Counted from the stretch's first letter, positions 29,601-41,422 are shown. The stretch: DNA of 64,000 bases from Pagrus major (GCF_040436345.1 NC_133223.1:23013410-23077409); one strand, 5' to 3'. Made by a program: numbers and translations. The notes: a model not told the origin generated them from the sequence alone.

Positions 29601-32600
29601 TTGGAGTTGAATTTAAAAGCAGCTGAGGGTGTTGACTGTGCGACTGCCGGCGCTCCAAAACTAGGCACTTTGGGGACTTCAGCAGGTGCCTGCTGGCTGA
29701 AGGAGAGCTTCCCAAAGTCCACGGGCTTCCCCTCGATGCTCTTTGGAGGCTGAACAGGGACTACGGACGGCTTGGTGAAGTAGCCAGGTTCAGGCAGGGG
29801 AGGGTTAGTGGTTTGTTGGGTTACACTCTGGCCATAATATTCCTCACTATATGGGGAAAGAAGGCTCGTGGCTGGTGATTCAAATCGAAGAGGGGCACCA
29901 AAGACTGGTTCTTGGGGAGGGTAAATGCAGGGTGGGGCTGTCTGCAATGGAGGAGTATGAGTGGGCGGCTGGTAGGCGTACATATGCGGCTGAGGTGGCA
30001 TACGGTTCATACCATACATTGGGCCCTTTGTGAAAAGAAAAAAAAAAAAAATCATGACACTCAGTATACTCTGAACAAGTTTATTTCTGTGAATACGTGT
30101 TAAAACAGTGATAGTTACCTTGGTGGGGGTTACATTTGCTGCTGTGCGCAGGAGATACTGAGAGTTATAAGCTGGAGACTGGTTGTAGTACACAGACGGG
30201 CCTGTGGTGGCAACTACAAAAAGATTAAAAAAAAATAAAGGTTATAAACTATTCCAATAGTTGTAGATAAAAATATGGAGCTATTAATCTGCTTTGGTTT
30301 TATGTAGTGTGCAGACCTGTTAGCGGGGCCCCATGATAGGGTTGGACCGGGGTAAAAGGCTCCTGCAGGCCCTCGGCCCCATAGCTCTCCCCATACATCT
30401 TGTGATGAGGTGAGCCTGCGTTTCCTGAAGCGTTGTGTCTCAGATCATGGACCTCATTCTGTAAAACAAGGAGCTTAATGAGAAGTGATTTGACATCTAC
30501 ACAGAATATATAATGAATCCTTGTCATTACCTCCACCAAAGAGGTTATTGTAATTTTCCTATTTTCTTAATATGTTTCATCGTATTTGAGTAAATCTGCT
30601 GAAAACCAAAACACCTCCTCCATATTTTACTTATTTCAATGTAATGTACCAATACATTTCCATTAGTAGGAAACCATACTTAGTTCCTCTTTTAAAATAC
30701 CTGTTATTTATTCATTTTTTAATGTCATTTCTTATATAATATGTGTTGCTGTTGGTGGCCTGTAAAACCAGTATTGTGTTTACTGTTTGCTAATGCTTTT
30801 CACCAATCAAAACTATTTACAAAAGTGGAAGCAGTGTGAAATTAATAATAATAAAAAAACTGAATTAATTAAAACAAAATCACTATTTTAAGCGCTCATA
30901 ATTTGCAATAACTGCACTAACTGTTCTTAATCAAAAAAAGATATTAAAAAAACAAAAATAGAAAATGAATAATAACAAAGTTTTTAATTATATTTTTCAT
31001 CTCTTATCCTGACCTTGAGAGCTTCAACTTGCTGACACAGCATCTGTAGGAGACTTTTCTGGTCCTCCACCCAATGAGGTGGCGTCTTGGAAGACATCTT
31101 GACGACAGGGGAGAGAAATGATAAAAAGTCACTGATTTGTGTTCATCTCTGAGATCTATACAAGGAAACACTGAATATTTAGATGACATTAAGAAATCTC
31201 AGATGGCAAATAACCTGAACCCACCAAGTGTCTTTTGGAAGGAGAGATGCTTTTGTTTGGAGAGGGAGTGGAAAACTTAATATGGGATATGTTGGCAGAC
31301 GTTTCTGTGGGATGAGCAGGGCTGGAGTGAGTGGGTCCTAGTCGACCGTCCTCCTCCTTCTCCTCCTCTTCATCCATGGCCTCCCCACTCTCCCCCAGCT
31401 GCTGGTTCACATCGTTCAAGAGATCCACAACTTCCTCCATGGAAACAGGCAGCTGGGAAACAATAGTAAATAAATGGTTACACAGCTGCAGAACTCGTTC
31501 TGTAAAGAAATCTATCACAATTGATATATTTGAAGGTTCACTTTGCTTGGAGCTACAAGAAATGTAACTTACCTTGTCAATGTCATCTGCATTAGCGCTA
31601 TAGATCTTTGATAAATACGTCCTGAACTTTCTCAGAAAAGTGATGCATCTGTCTTGGGTCTCCTCAACCCCGTTGGTGGCCTCCTCAGATAACCGCTGGT
31701 AGATCTGCCGAGGGAAGCAGCACAAATGTTGAGGTTAAATGAAGTTTGATCAAGATTATCTTGTTTTTTTGTTTTGTTTTTTTAGGGAGTTGCCCAATAT
31801 AGCAGCTCAGATAATGCCTGTAACAAGGCAGCAGACAGAGAGATAGAGCAGAAGTGAATGAGTACCTTAACTGGTACGAACAATGAAAACGTTTTAATTT
31901 GCACTTTCTTTTGGTAATCTGAGATCGTCTTGCATTACTTAAAAACAGCGATGTCCCTTTCCAGAAATCAAAATCAAAATACTCGTTCTCATGAATATAA
32001 TGGAACGAGATGAGACTCTGTTACCGCTGGTTGCTCACCCAGTTACTCAAGATAATCCACAGACCTTGTTGTGAGCAGTTTCTTTGTCATACGTATTTTC
32101 TCTCCAGCCAAACATATCACTGAGAAGAAGCTAGCTTGAATCTACTCATGGACAAGAGGCTAGCTAACTTAGCTAACTAAGCTAGCTGATGTAAGGGGGA
32201 GGAGGAAGCCACCTAGAAGGAAGGTTCCTTCTGTGTGGTGATATGGTTGGTGGGTGTAGTTTGGTAGAAAGAAAATAGTTCCTACATGAAACTGCTGACA
32301 ACAAGGTCTGTATTTATCTTGAGTAACTGTGTGAGCAACCAGCGGTAACAGAGTCTCATCTCGTTCCATTATATTCACGAGAACGCAGACATCTCTACGG
32401 CCGATATCTCCAAAACACTGCAACTTTGAATTTGAGGTGAAGTGTCCCTTTAACTGATTTGACTCCCAAAACCGAAGGCAAATGCATTCGTAGGAAACCT
32501 AACCTTCCACAATGTTCATTGTATTTTCTGAACAAGACATTCATTAATAATTACTGACACCATTCGTTTATAAGAAACTGTTGGACCACTAGCTGCGATT

Positions 32601-35600
32601 AATGGGAGGGGGGAATAAACCGGTTCTCGAATACCTTCACAAAAAATCATCTTTGGTGCAGATCTATGCCAAAAGGCTTACCTGTGCCAAATGCCAGATG
32701 GATGACATGTTGTTGATGGTTTCCAAGGCAGCGATGGCCTCCTCAGTCTTGCCTTCAATGTCGAGGAGAGCTGCATATGCTATCTTAGCTTCTTCTTCAT
32801 AGCCCCTCACAGAAGAAATCTGAGAAGGAAAACAGACATGCATAAATACAATTTGTAAGCCAACATTGTACAGCTTGTTAAATTCTTCATTCTTAACACA
32901 TAATAGTATCACAGGTGCATAGATTGGCCCAAACCCTAAGATCTACCATGTCAACCATTTGAGCTAGAGAACCGCTTAATGATTTAAAAATCTCAAAAAC
33001 CTGGAACCTGTGGCCTTTAAACTAATAAAAGCCACAAGGTGTAAACATGACAACGTAAAGCACATTAAAGCACAAAACATAAATGGCTAAGGGAGGGTCC
33101 ATAAAGCTCTTTAAGACCAGAAGCCAAGAGCACTTTCCAGGTTCAATATCCAGACTTTAAAGCCTTTATTATCATATTTAATTTTTTATGATAAATGCAA
33201 TTTTACCAGCTGATTAATAACAAACAAATATGACTACAGGATCGTTTCATTTCAAATACTAAAAAATATCATAATATCACATAATAAAAGCAAACCATGA
33301 CAAAAGTATTAACCTGAATGTCTTTGGAGGGGAAGTGTATGAAGAGCGGGTCAAGTGGTTCTGGTATACTGCGTCTGTTTTTGATCCTTTCCAACAGTGG
33401 AAGTACAACTTTCCAGTAGTGGACACTGCGGCCGATGTACTCCTTCTGGTCGTAGTAAGAGTTCACGCCATCACCCTGGGTTATTAAACATGCATCAAGG
33501 AGAAAAGATCAGCCTGCCACACTAGCTTAATGCAGTCAGACAACATAAACGTGGTCAGACAGCTACAAATTCTACCAGGAAACAAACAGACACATATTCA
33601 GAGAGCCAACACATGTGGCCATTTGGACCTCTCAATCTTATCACATTTAATAGTCGTAGAGTTAATGACAGAAGGGAGCAGGTGGAAAGGCATGTGTATC
33701 TGTGCAGGATCTGGCAAGGTGCTGAGATATGCAAGTGCTATTTTACTGTCCGTGCTGAATGTCTGCGTGTGCACGACTGCCACCCACAACTGATCTGGCC
33801 CCGTTATCTAACCATCTTAATAATGTTTTAAATGAGGGAAGTTGATATTCATGCATCACATACTGTACAGCTCTCCACCTCTACACCTTGTTGTCCTTTG
33901 TCTTTATGCTATGACGCTTTCATAAGGTTGCACATAGCACTCATACTGCATAATATATCAAAGCAAGAACTTGTGAACTGTAACTTGATGCTTCAGTTGT
34001 TGATTACAATTTTAGCTTGTGTTCTGTGTGAATTTGAGTTTGGCATACTGTCCACCTGAGGACTGAAAACAACACCTTTCTTGTGTCTAGCTGGCCACAT
34101 GCTGAGCTTGTGGAAACAGTGCATGTCTGTGTGTGCACTGTACATGTGTGTGTGTGTGTGTGTACCGTCTGGCTGAGACACTGAGCCCAGTAGATGGCCA
34201 GCGCTGGTTGAAGCCCATTTTTCTCTCCAGCCCTCAGAGTGTTCAGTCCATGCTGCACAATCATCCGTAGCTTGGCTGACATACCAGGCCTAAAAGGAGA
34301 CAAACAATAGTGAATAAAATGGCATAATGAGTATTTACACTAAAATGAACCAGTAATCTCTTTAGACACCCAACTCCTCTTGGGAAAATGTCAAGTTTGT
34401 GGCCACACCTGCACCGTCTTAACATTAACAAGGAGGTTAAATCCTGTTGTCAGAACAGTTCTTTCTTGTTTTTAATGCTTTTGTTGAAGCAAAAGTACTT
34501 TTATTGGGTTTATGAGAGACGTAGCCTGACAGCAGACAGTCATAATGACATTTTTTAAGCAAAGTTAACAGTCAATGCTACATTATTATAATTAACGTTA
34601 AACCAAATGTTCCCCAAATTACAATGCCCTCACTTTTAATTAACAGGGTTGACAATGTTCATGTGAGCAAAACAAGATGTTTATATGTATCTGCAGATTG
34701 TATGACTATTGCTAAGCAAATAACACATTTGTAAGCATGTATTCTCATGCGGTTACTATAGTTACTATCAGTGACTGGCTACTCAGCGTGAGACCTACGA
34801 AAAATATGACGAGTTTTCGCACTTTCCAACATTTGATCGGCATTCAATGTTCCCAGTAATATTGTAATCTTTCAGAACATATTTGACAGTTTCCAGTTTT
34901 GTCACAGACAGTGAAAACTAACTAACTCCAGTTTTACTCACGCTGCTTGTTTGTGAATGAGGCTGTAGATGGCGTCCCACCACTCCCTCTGTCTGACGGT
35001 GGTCAAGAGGCGAAGGAGAGGAAGCGGGAGGCAGCGAGGCTCATAGAGCTGCTGTTGTTGCTGCTGGTTCACTCCACTGCTAATCTTCGCCGTCTCCTGG
35101 AGTTGGCAGTGGCTGCAGAACACCACACCTTGTAAAAACACCTGGATGGAGTAAAGTGACAGAGTTTGACATTTGGAAGACATGCAAAATTTCAGAAATA
35201 ATATGAGAATTAAGTAGCAAAAGTACCGTTTATCAAATGAGAGAACTGCAGGTATTATGCACTTGAATTTAATGCTGTTCAAGACCAAATGCAAGACTGA
35301 TTTTTGGAGAAATCCTCTTATTCAAGCATTGCAGGTGATTAAAAAGGAGTGCGTGTGTGTGGTCCTGTGCAGATGTAGGTTTTATGTAGAAATACGATTA
35401 TTGGAGAGGGTTAGGTTGAAAGATCTGTAACATCACAAATGTGGACTTTCAACCAGAAGAGTTTTACAATATGGAAAAATGAAATTAAATCAAATGTTTG
35501 TGGAAATTAAGTCCTCACAGAGTCAAATTTAAGACTATTTTTAAGACTTTAAAGACCATATATTTTTAAAAATAAATTAGTGTGTTGTAGTGTAGTGTTG

Positions 35601-38600
35601 GCCTATCAAACACAGATTCAAGGACATGTTTAAACATTTATTTATTATTATCACATCTTCTTTTACCAAATCTGTGTCAATCAAAGTTAACTGAATGTTT
35701 ATTGCACATTTCACATTGTGTATTTTAATGCCATAAATGCATTGGTCTGTTATTTCACACCTTCAAAAGCATCATTTAATATTCTTGCATATATTTTATA
35801 ACACTCTTGAGATGTGCTGACCATTTGAGATTTAATGAAACACTCTCTGTAAGCTTAACTGAACCGGCCCACGTGATTCCACCTACCTCCAGGTCCAGCA
35901 GGCAGATGGACTCCGGTGCATTGGTGTCCAGTTTGGAAGTTTCCAGAGTAAGTCTAGGGAAAAGCTGCTGCAGCCAGTCCCGCAGGGCCGCTCTCTGGGC
36001 CAGGAGGGTCCACTGTAGGCCCAGCCAGCTCAGATGTTGCAGGTCACCACCGTGCAGCAGGATGGAGCCTGTGGAGGAGGAAACAAAGTTACTACAATGT
36101 AGGAGTAGTTAAAATGTCACAACAGTTTTTTTTGTTATTTACAAATAGTATTACTTCTTCAAAGTAAACAGTACCAGAGCTGCCAACTGTTTTGATAATG
36201 GATTAATCATTTCACTAACATTTGCTGGTTGTAGCTACTTAAAAATGTGAGGATTTGCTGCTTTTCATTTATGAAAGTAAATGGAGAGTTTTGGGGTTTT
36301 GCGCTGTTCGTTGGACAAAAGAAGCAAATTTAAGACGTCACTTTTGGCTTTGGGAAATTGTGAAAAGCATTTTTCACATTTTTTGACATCTGATCTACTA
36401 AATGATTAATCCTGAAAACAATGTGCAGCCCTTAACAGTACATTCGATGCCTTTAGACATCAGCTTGTGTAGACCACAACACCTTTATCAGAGACTGATG
36501 ATTTATGGGCTGCAACTATGTCACGGCCTAAAAGACTTCTGGGACCTACACCCTCATTAAATATACAGAAACTGTTTTTCAAGGACCCCATGTTAGTTAT
36601 TAAGTTTATAATTTATTTACATTTGATTGCTGATGAAACAATAATATATACAGATGGAAACAAGTGCTAATCTAATTCCAAATGTAAGTGTCAAAAATAA
36701 AAGTTGACCTTAAAAACAAACTGAAGAGCTCTTCATGCTACTGCAGCACTCAGGCAGATTTTTTGTTTTGTACCTGCGTCCCATTTGGCCAGTTGAGAGA
36801 GCTCTGGCGCTGTGGTGTTAATGGAATGGATGTCATCATTGGCGATAAAGGACGATCCAGTGGAGGCCTGTGGTCCAAACAGGAGCTCAAACAGAGAGTC
36901 CTGACCGCTACGGTTCCCAAACGCCTCCACCACCTACACACAGATGACGTCAAATTATTATGTTTGTTCCTGAACATATAAATTAAACATCAGTTTGTCA
37001 TTGCTGACTATGTCTGATACTGTATGATGGATGTGCACTTTTCACTCCAGGTTTTAACACTATAACCTTCAAACAAACTGAATCAGAACACGTGGACCAA
37101 CCTCTCTGATCAAGGTGGATGAATCAGTGCTCAGGTTCAGCAACATGTGGCCGGCCTGACTCTGTCTGTCGTTGGCCAGCAGCTCCAGAAGCTGTGGGGC
37201 TGCCGGGTCTCTTTTGGTCACTTTAGCCTTTGGTCTGGGGACCTTGTGGAAAGGCAAACAAAACACACTGTAATCAAAAGGCTTCTGGCCGTGGCTCCCA
37301 AAATAGTCTAAGAAATGAAGAAGAATAGAATGAATGAATGAATACTTCATTACAAGTCCTCCAAGGCAACTGTCAAGACTTTGTAAGTGAAAAGTTCTGC
37401 TTCTATTATTCATCTGTAGACCATAGCATTACTTGGTCCTGAGTAGGTTTGTAGCAATGCAAAGGTTGAGGGGAAGTCAAGCAAAAGTGTATTTTTTTTC
37501 AAATAAAAGACTGATAATAGGACTTTTGCAAGTTCTGCACTTAGAGAATCCTTTTTTTAAGAAAAGTAATGGCTTGAATAAAACAAGGTAACATCATCCA
37601 TCACATACTTTAAATATAAGATTTCATTTATATAAAAAGGAAAGAAAATTTTTGAAGACAAAAGAAGACGATCGGCTGCTTGGTGAGTAATTACTTGGTA
37701 CGCCAGCAGGTAGCAGAGTGCAGCCAGGTCAATGACGGCCCTCCAGGTCTGTTGGCGATCCTGAGCCAGCTTCAACAGCAGTGTGGCAGCATGCAGATAA
37801 AGGTGACCTCTCATCTCTACAAACATCTCACAAAGATCATCTGTGTGGCGGCCAGCGACGCTGCTCAGCGTCTGCATAGCTTCATCAAAACTACACAGGA
37901 CACACACACACACAAAAGAAGCTGAAGCTTGAACAAAATTACTCCAAAATCAAAAAATGGACATGAGACAGTGGACTTTAGGGCTCCATTTGATTTCTTG
38001 GATACAGCCCGTCTATAGTGTATGTATACAAACACAGTAGGAGCTCAGCATGACCTACCCTCTCAGGGCATCGAGGCTGGGCTGCACGCTGCTGTCAGAC
38101 AGTGTGATTCTCAGCAGGCTGCAGTGGGCCAATAGCAGCTCCCTCTGCAGACGTCGACACAGCTTCTCATTACTGGAGACGCTGGGCTGAGCTAGATACT
38201 CCTGCAACAAAGATAATCCAATGTTTAAGGATTAATTTAAAGAGTTAGCTTTAAAGCTCCCAAAATGCATCCTTGTCTAGCTTTGTAATATCTACTCTGC
38301 ACTACCGCCCGTCCCTGCTGACCTGCAGCGTGTGCAGCACCACTTTGTACCAGTCCAGACTGCGGCTCAGCAGGCCCCTCTTCTCAGCAGCCAGACAGTG
38401 CTTAACGGCTTCATCCAGCCGTCCGTCCTGACAGAACAGCTGAACCAACTTCACGTTCACATGAGCGTCAGCTGGCCTCGCTGCCAGCTCGGCCTGGAGG
38501 AGGTCGAACAACCGGTTCCATCCCTGCTGACCCTGACGACTCAACAAACATTCCTGCACAGAGAGGAACAGATAAACCAAAGAGAGTCAGTTTGGCATAA

Positions 38601-41422
38601 CTACCTCCTTTGATTAATATTCACCTGCTTCCTCGCTCCTTAGTGAAATGTTAGGGAGGGACATAAACCGCGATCTAGGCAGCTGTTGGTTAAATATGAG
38701 CCTCACCTTCAGGTTGAAGACAGCAGGGTTTCCTGGCAGCAGCTTGGCAGCTTTGTCCACCCAAAACTCTGCTCTGCTGTCACATTCCTCTTTACTGACC
38801 AGCAACTCAGCCACCTTCAGCACCAGGTCCCTCTGGGCTGGGTTCAAGTCCACTGACCGCTGCATTCACACAGAGAAGTGCAGACATACCAGTGTCAGAC
38901 ATGTGATCTATCCAAAAGGGCAAGACTGCTCCAAAAACAACACCAAAAACATAAAAGAAGAAAGACGAGTAGAATGGAAACTTTATTTAGACCCTAGTGA
39001 AATCATGCGTCGGAGAGTCCAATGAGGTTATTGAATAAACATGAGGAGTCTAAGGCAAGTCCAGAGATGTGGCAGACTTTTTAAAACACATAAAAGAGAG
39101 CTTTGATTTCAAGAAACGTGTGTGTTCTTCCTACCTTGTAACATCCTACTGCCTTGTTGATGTCTCCCTCTCTTTCAAAGAGCTGGCCAAGGAATTTGTG
39201 TGCTTTGGGATCCCTCTCCTGGACTTTGAGATACTCTGATACATGTCTAGGAATAGCATGAAAAATGCAAGATTGCTATCAGTACAACTGAGACCTCATG
39301 AGGAGCAGTAGCACATCCAGTCAACAAAGGGGAAGTTTGTGTGCTTACCTTTTTGCAAGTTCATATTCTTTCGCTTCAAAGTACAATTTAGCGAATAAAA
39401 ACCCTTTGACTGGCTTCTGCGGAATGAAAACATTGAGGATGATTATTTGCAAATCAACCACATTTTGAACATTTTTTTTATCTTGCTTGTTATGTTAGCT
39501 AGCAGGCACAGGTATACCATCATTTCAAGTTAATTTATTAGATGTCTTATTTGGAAGTATTATGCCAGACAGTCCTGATATGATAAAAGTGAACATGTTA
39601 GCCAACATGGTTAATGGATTATCTCCACTTATGATTTATTTTTAGACTAAAGCTAGTGTTTCCAACTTGTTTGCTGAGGTTTATTTCCTACATGGCTACT
39701 TGTTCTTAGGGCTGCACCTATTTTTTTATTGCAGCCCAGTTGCCCAGATATAATGTCAGTAGTTAATGTTTCTGCAAACCACAGGTTGACATTTGTCCTC
39801 AACATGGCATATCACATTTGCATTATGTGCTTATTAGCTGACTTTCATATTGGGAGACAAAGGGGAGGGTGGTGGTGTTATTACAAGCCACAAGGCTGCC
39901 AAGCGGGTGACCTGTAGGGAGATTTCCAGCTGTTTTGGTGGCGACTAAAGCCTTCCATTTTTTCACGGGAAGGCGGACCATCTCCAACTGTTTTTGTAGC
40001 GACCAAAACAAGTAAGTTATTCTAAGCCAAACCGTGACGTTTTCCAAACCTACCCAAGTGTTTTTAGTGCCTAAAACTAAAGCAGGCCAGCACAGTGTTG
40101 TGACAAGAGAGAAATATAAATTTGAATCTACACAAATGTAAAGTAGCGACATAAAGAAACGTTCAGTTTTAACTTGTCTGTGGTTTTGCATAAACGTACT
40201 TAGCTAACTTTAATTTATTCTGGAGATTGGGTCGTTAATGTTGATTAATCTGTCAATTATTTGCCTTATTTTGACAACAAATCAAATATACTCAGTTTCC
40301 TGTCACAAAGGAGTTAAGAAACTAGAAAACTTTCCAATATTTTAACTTTTATTTCTTTAAAAAAAATGACTCAAACCTATTGATTGGTCATCAAAATAGT
40401 TGGCGATTAATCATAATAGCTGACAACTGATCGATTAACCGTTTCAGCTCTAGTTGTCGGCTCCTTTACATTATGTGTCTGTTTCGATTCCCAGGAATTG
40501 AAACAAGTTACCTCAGCACATTAAGATCAGCATTTACAGATGTTTGACTTTGAGTTACTTTACTGGTGACAGTATAGATATACATAGCGTCTTGTGGCCC
40601 AGTCACCATGACTTTTGCACCCTTGCTATCCTTACATCGAGAAACACGATGGCGAAACAGATAGTCTGGCACTTTTCTTCAAATCTTCATAGTTTAATGG
40701 TCTCTTTCTCATCGACTTATCAAATCAACTAAACTACACATTTGTGAGATTGTTGTTGCCCTCCGTTAGCACAGTCATCGACGCAGAAAGTGTTTAGTGC
40801 CACTTTAACGTTGAATCAGCGATGGGATTTCTGTTTACAGATAAGTCTGGTCGGCAATTAAGCTAAATTGCTTCATTTCTCAGTGAGGTTTGGTGGCAGC
40901 TACTACACATGAGTTTACCGGGACGTATTCCGGTTGAAAGGGGGATTTGAAGCTACGTTGTTCCACGCATATGTGTTAGCAGTAATAGCTGTAGCTAAAG
41001 AGTAGTCGAAATAGTTGAGTGAACGCTAGCTAGCATGGCTAACTGGCTAGCCATTGGCCGTAACAACCCATGCCGCGCATTTTCTTAACATAAAGGGGAG
41101 GACACGGCGAGGCGTCATCATGCCGGCTAGCTAACGTTGGCGCTGCTAGCCAGGGGCTGGTTTATAACACAGGTTACACACACCACAAAATTCAAGATAG
41201 CCGATTACAGGACAGCTTCAGAAAATCGACTACAACAGGCGCTCACTCGATCCCGGTGTTTAGGTCGTCTCCGCGGACCGGCTGGACTGACACATGCTGG
41301 ACTGACATGATGGCAGCGGCATGCTAACATTAGCCGCCGGCTTAACTTACCTCTTTGAGTGAGGGAGAGGAAGTCTGTACTGAGGAAACGTAGCGGTCCA
41401 CTTCGGCCTTGCTCCGTCGCAT
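17368..41422 (-). CDS. ranbp2: ranbp2, E3 SUMO-protein ligase RanBP2 / Nup358, complete (29 coding exons)
   Basis: Nup358 builds the cytoplasmic filaments of the nuclear pore, binds Ran-GTP and SUMO-RanGAP1/Ubc9, and acts in transport and mitosis. Coding exons, 5' to 3': 41351-41422, 39349-39416, 39135-39246, 38707-38859, 38323-38553, 38059-38201, 37695-37890, 37102-37242, 36774-36933, 35887-36068, 34942-35141, 34166-34289, 33314-33475, 32682-32819, 31573-31704, 31225-31452, 31014-31097, 30317-30458, 30119-30213, 25567-30025, 22924-23100, 22075-22161, 21790-21965, 21283-21550, 20832-20921, 20568-20722, 20205-20478, 19708-20063, 17368-17673. All phases agree and the sum is 3036 codons plus stop, against 3224 aa in human. 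Domain order is TPR solenoid, RanBD1, five zinc fingers, RanBD2, RanBD3, IR1-M-IR2, RanBD4, cyclophilin. The full cyclophilin end separates it from the truncated RGPD paralogues of primates. The neighbour lims1 is conserved with human. Confidence 0.97.
17748..18375. repeat. hAT-like non-autonomous element in ranbp2 intron 28
   Basis: It opens TTAGGGCTGTAACGATACAC and closes near GTGGTATCGAATATCAA, with a CpG-containing middle and AGAGGGCGCAATC. No transposase frame is seen. The assignment to hAT is by resemblance only. Confidence 0.5.
18376..19707 (-). other. rest of ranbp2 intron 28
   Basis: No exon or clear named repeat; unremarkable AT-rich sequence. Confidence 0.5.
19708..20722 (-). CDS. 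ranbp2: ranbp2 exons 26-28: RanBD4 and start of cyclophilin domain
   Basis: Exons 20568-20722, 20205-20478 and 19708-20063 encode residues 2674-2935. RanBD4 spans about 2708-2847, with [58 protein letters not shown] and [20 protein letters not shown] poorly conserved linker follows, then the cyclophilin fold from about 2875 ([47 protein letters not shown]). Confidence 0.94.
20832..21550 (-). CDS. ranbp2: ranbp2 exons 24-25: low-complexity linker with PIDLS motif
   Basis: Exons 21283-21550 and 20832-20921 encode residues 2555-2674. Exon 24 is rich in S, P, E and T and carries PIDLSTKK (residues 2614-2621), the counterpart of human PVDLSTRK. Exon 25 carries [11 protein letters not shown] and YAFGTN, like human LSFADLASS. 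The exon 25 donor is a weak ATG|gtttgg, chosen because it restores the phase needed to reach [13 protein letters not shown] in exon 26. Confidence 0.87.
21790..23100 (-). CDS. ranbp2: ranbp2 exons 21-23: IR1-M-IR2 SUMO E3 region
   Basis: Exons 22924-23100, 22075-22161 and 21790-21965 encode residues 2408-2554. IR1 shows [14 protein letters not shown] and [16 protein letters not shown]. The middle exon opens [16 protein letters not shown] and ends AAACGE. IR2 shows [27 protein letters not shown] and [11 protein letters not shown]. In human this region holds Ubc9 and SUMO1-RanGAP1 and gives the E3 activity. Both internal repeats keep the LxLPxTFFC core. Splice phases are all 1 until the end of exon 23, which closes at phase 0. 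Confidence 0.95.
22162..22923 (-). other. ranbp2 intron 21
   Basis: T-rich on the plus strand and without features. Confidence 0.6.
23857..24185. repeat. repeat of the GACCGATA family in ranbp2 intron 20
   Basis: It opens with GCCCGACCGACACTGATTTT and GGGGCTGATGCCGATATTGG and ends GGCCAATATTGTCCATCCGG. The centre is AT-rich. It is similar in plan and end sequence to 3950-4316. Confidence 0.6.
24186..25566 (-). other. ranbp2 intron 20, distal part
   Basis: About 24340-24455 has a TATTGTGACACCCCTAAT-type end like other teleost non-autonomous elements. The rest shows nothing. Confidence 0.5.
25567..30025 (-). CDS. ranbp2: ranbp2 exon 20: giant exon with RanBD1-3 and five zinc fingers
   Basis: This 4459-nt exon encodes residues 922-2407 without interruption. 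RanBD1 lies at about 1185-1321 ([18 protein letters not shown]), RanBD2 at 1848-1985 ([19 protein letters not shown]) and RanBD3 at 2140-2277 ([19 protein letters not shown]). Each holds KERG and MRR(E/D)QVLK(I/V)CANH motifs. Between RanBD1 and RanBD2 are five RanBP2-type zinc fingers of form W-D-C-x2-C-x10-C-x2-C, at about 1352, 1457, 1518, 1573 and 1612. FG, FxFG and related repeats are scattered between domains. Human has eight such fingers, so this protein has three fewer, which accounts for part of its shorter length. Confidence 0.97.
30119..31452 (-). CDS. ranbp2: ranbp2 exons 16-19: linker with coiled segment
   Basis: Residues 739-921, an acidic stretch (EEEEKEED) followed by [35 protein letters not shown] and [19 protein letters not shown]. 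The order and spacing match the human linker before the FG region. I chose the exon 16 donor CACTTG|gtgggt because the reading frame of exon 17 requires phase 0; the alternative GT 10 nt further on would shift the frame. Confidence 0.9.
31573..41422 (-). CDS. ranbp2: ranbp2 exons 1-15: N-terminal TPR / alpha-solenoid region
   Basis: Residues 1-738. The start [16 protein letters not shown] matches human MRRSKADVERYIASVQ and fixes the ATG at 41422. Exons 2-4 hold TPR-like helices ([59 protein letters not shown]). Further landmarks are [74 protein letters not shown] and [20 protein letters not shown]. In human this leucine-rich region anchors the protein to the pore through the Nup160/Nup96 side. 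A glutamine run near residue 512 (QQQQQQ) lies in exon 11. Confidence 0.95.
31984..32385. mobile_element. large inverted repeat (MITE-like hairpin) in ranbp2 intron
   Basis: The arm 31984-32083 is the reverse complement of 32288-32385 with only about six differences and one short gap. The arms are separated by some 200 nt that contain repeated GCTAGC/TTAGCTAA words. This is the form of a palindromic non-autonomous DNA transposon. Flanking duplications are not clear. Confidence 0.8.
34146..34163. repeat. (TG)n at a ranbp2 donor
   Basis: On the ranbp2 strand the donor of exon 12 reads gtacacacacacacacac, so the CA run is part of the first 20 nt of the intron. Confidence 0.9.
35345..35440. repeat. 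short dispersed repeat, copy in ranbp2 intron 10
   Basis: TGTGGTCCTGTGCAGATGTAGG and on through TTAGGTTGAAAG matches 47868-47940 (TGTGGTCCCATGCAGAGGTA, TTAGGTTCAAG). Same orientation in the window. Confidence 0.6.
36170..36440. repeat. GCTGCAAC family repeat in ranbp2 intron 9
   Basis: It carries TGTGAGGATTTGCTGCTTTT, GAAGCAAATTTAAGACGTCA and GGCTTTGGGAAATTGTGA, words I know from an abundant teleost repeat, ending near GTGCAGCCCTTA. Confidence 0.6.
39417..41350 (-). other. ranbp2 intron 1
   Basis: It holds the repeat at 40235 and, at about 39880-40110, another likely dispersed repeat (CCAAGTGTTTTTAGTGCCTA). The last 500 nt before exon 1 are CpG-rich and belong to the promoter island. Confidence 0.55.
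40235..40455. repeat. GCTGCAAC family repeat in ranbp2 intron 1
   Basis: It ends TGACAACTGATCGATTAACC then GTTTCAGCTC. The inside has TCACAAAGGAGTTAAGAAAC, as in the copy at 8740. Confidence 0.6.

Noticed and set aside
25892..29753. Plus-strand open frames across ranbp2 exon 20
   Set aside because: Shadows of a long, gap-free minus-strand exon with clear protein families.
31225..31234. Alternative ranbp2 exon 16 donor (TCAG|gttatt) 10 nt downstream
   Set aside because: It would break the phase with exon 17; the gtgggt donor restores the human-like SPSK...KTPP spacing.
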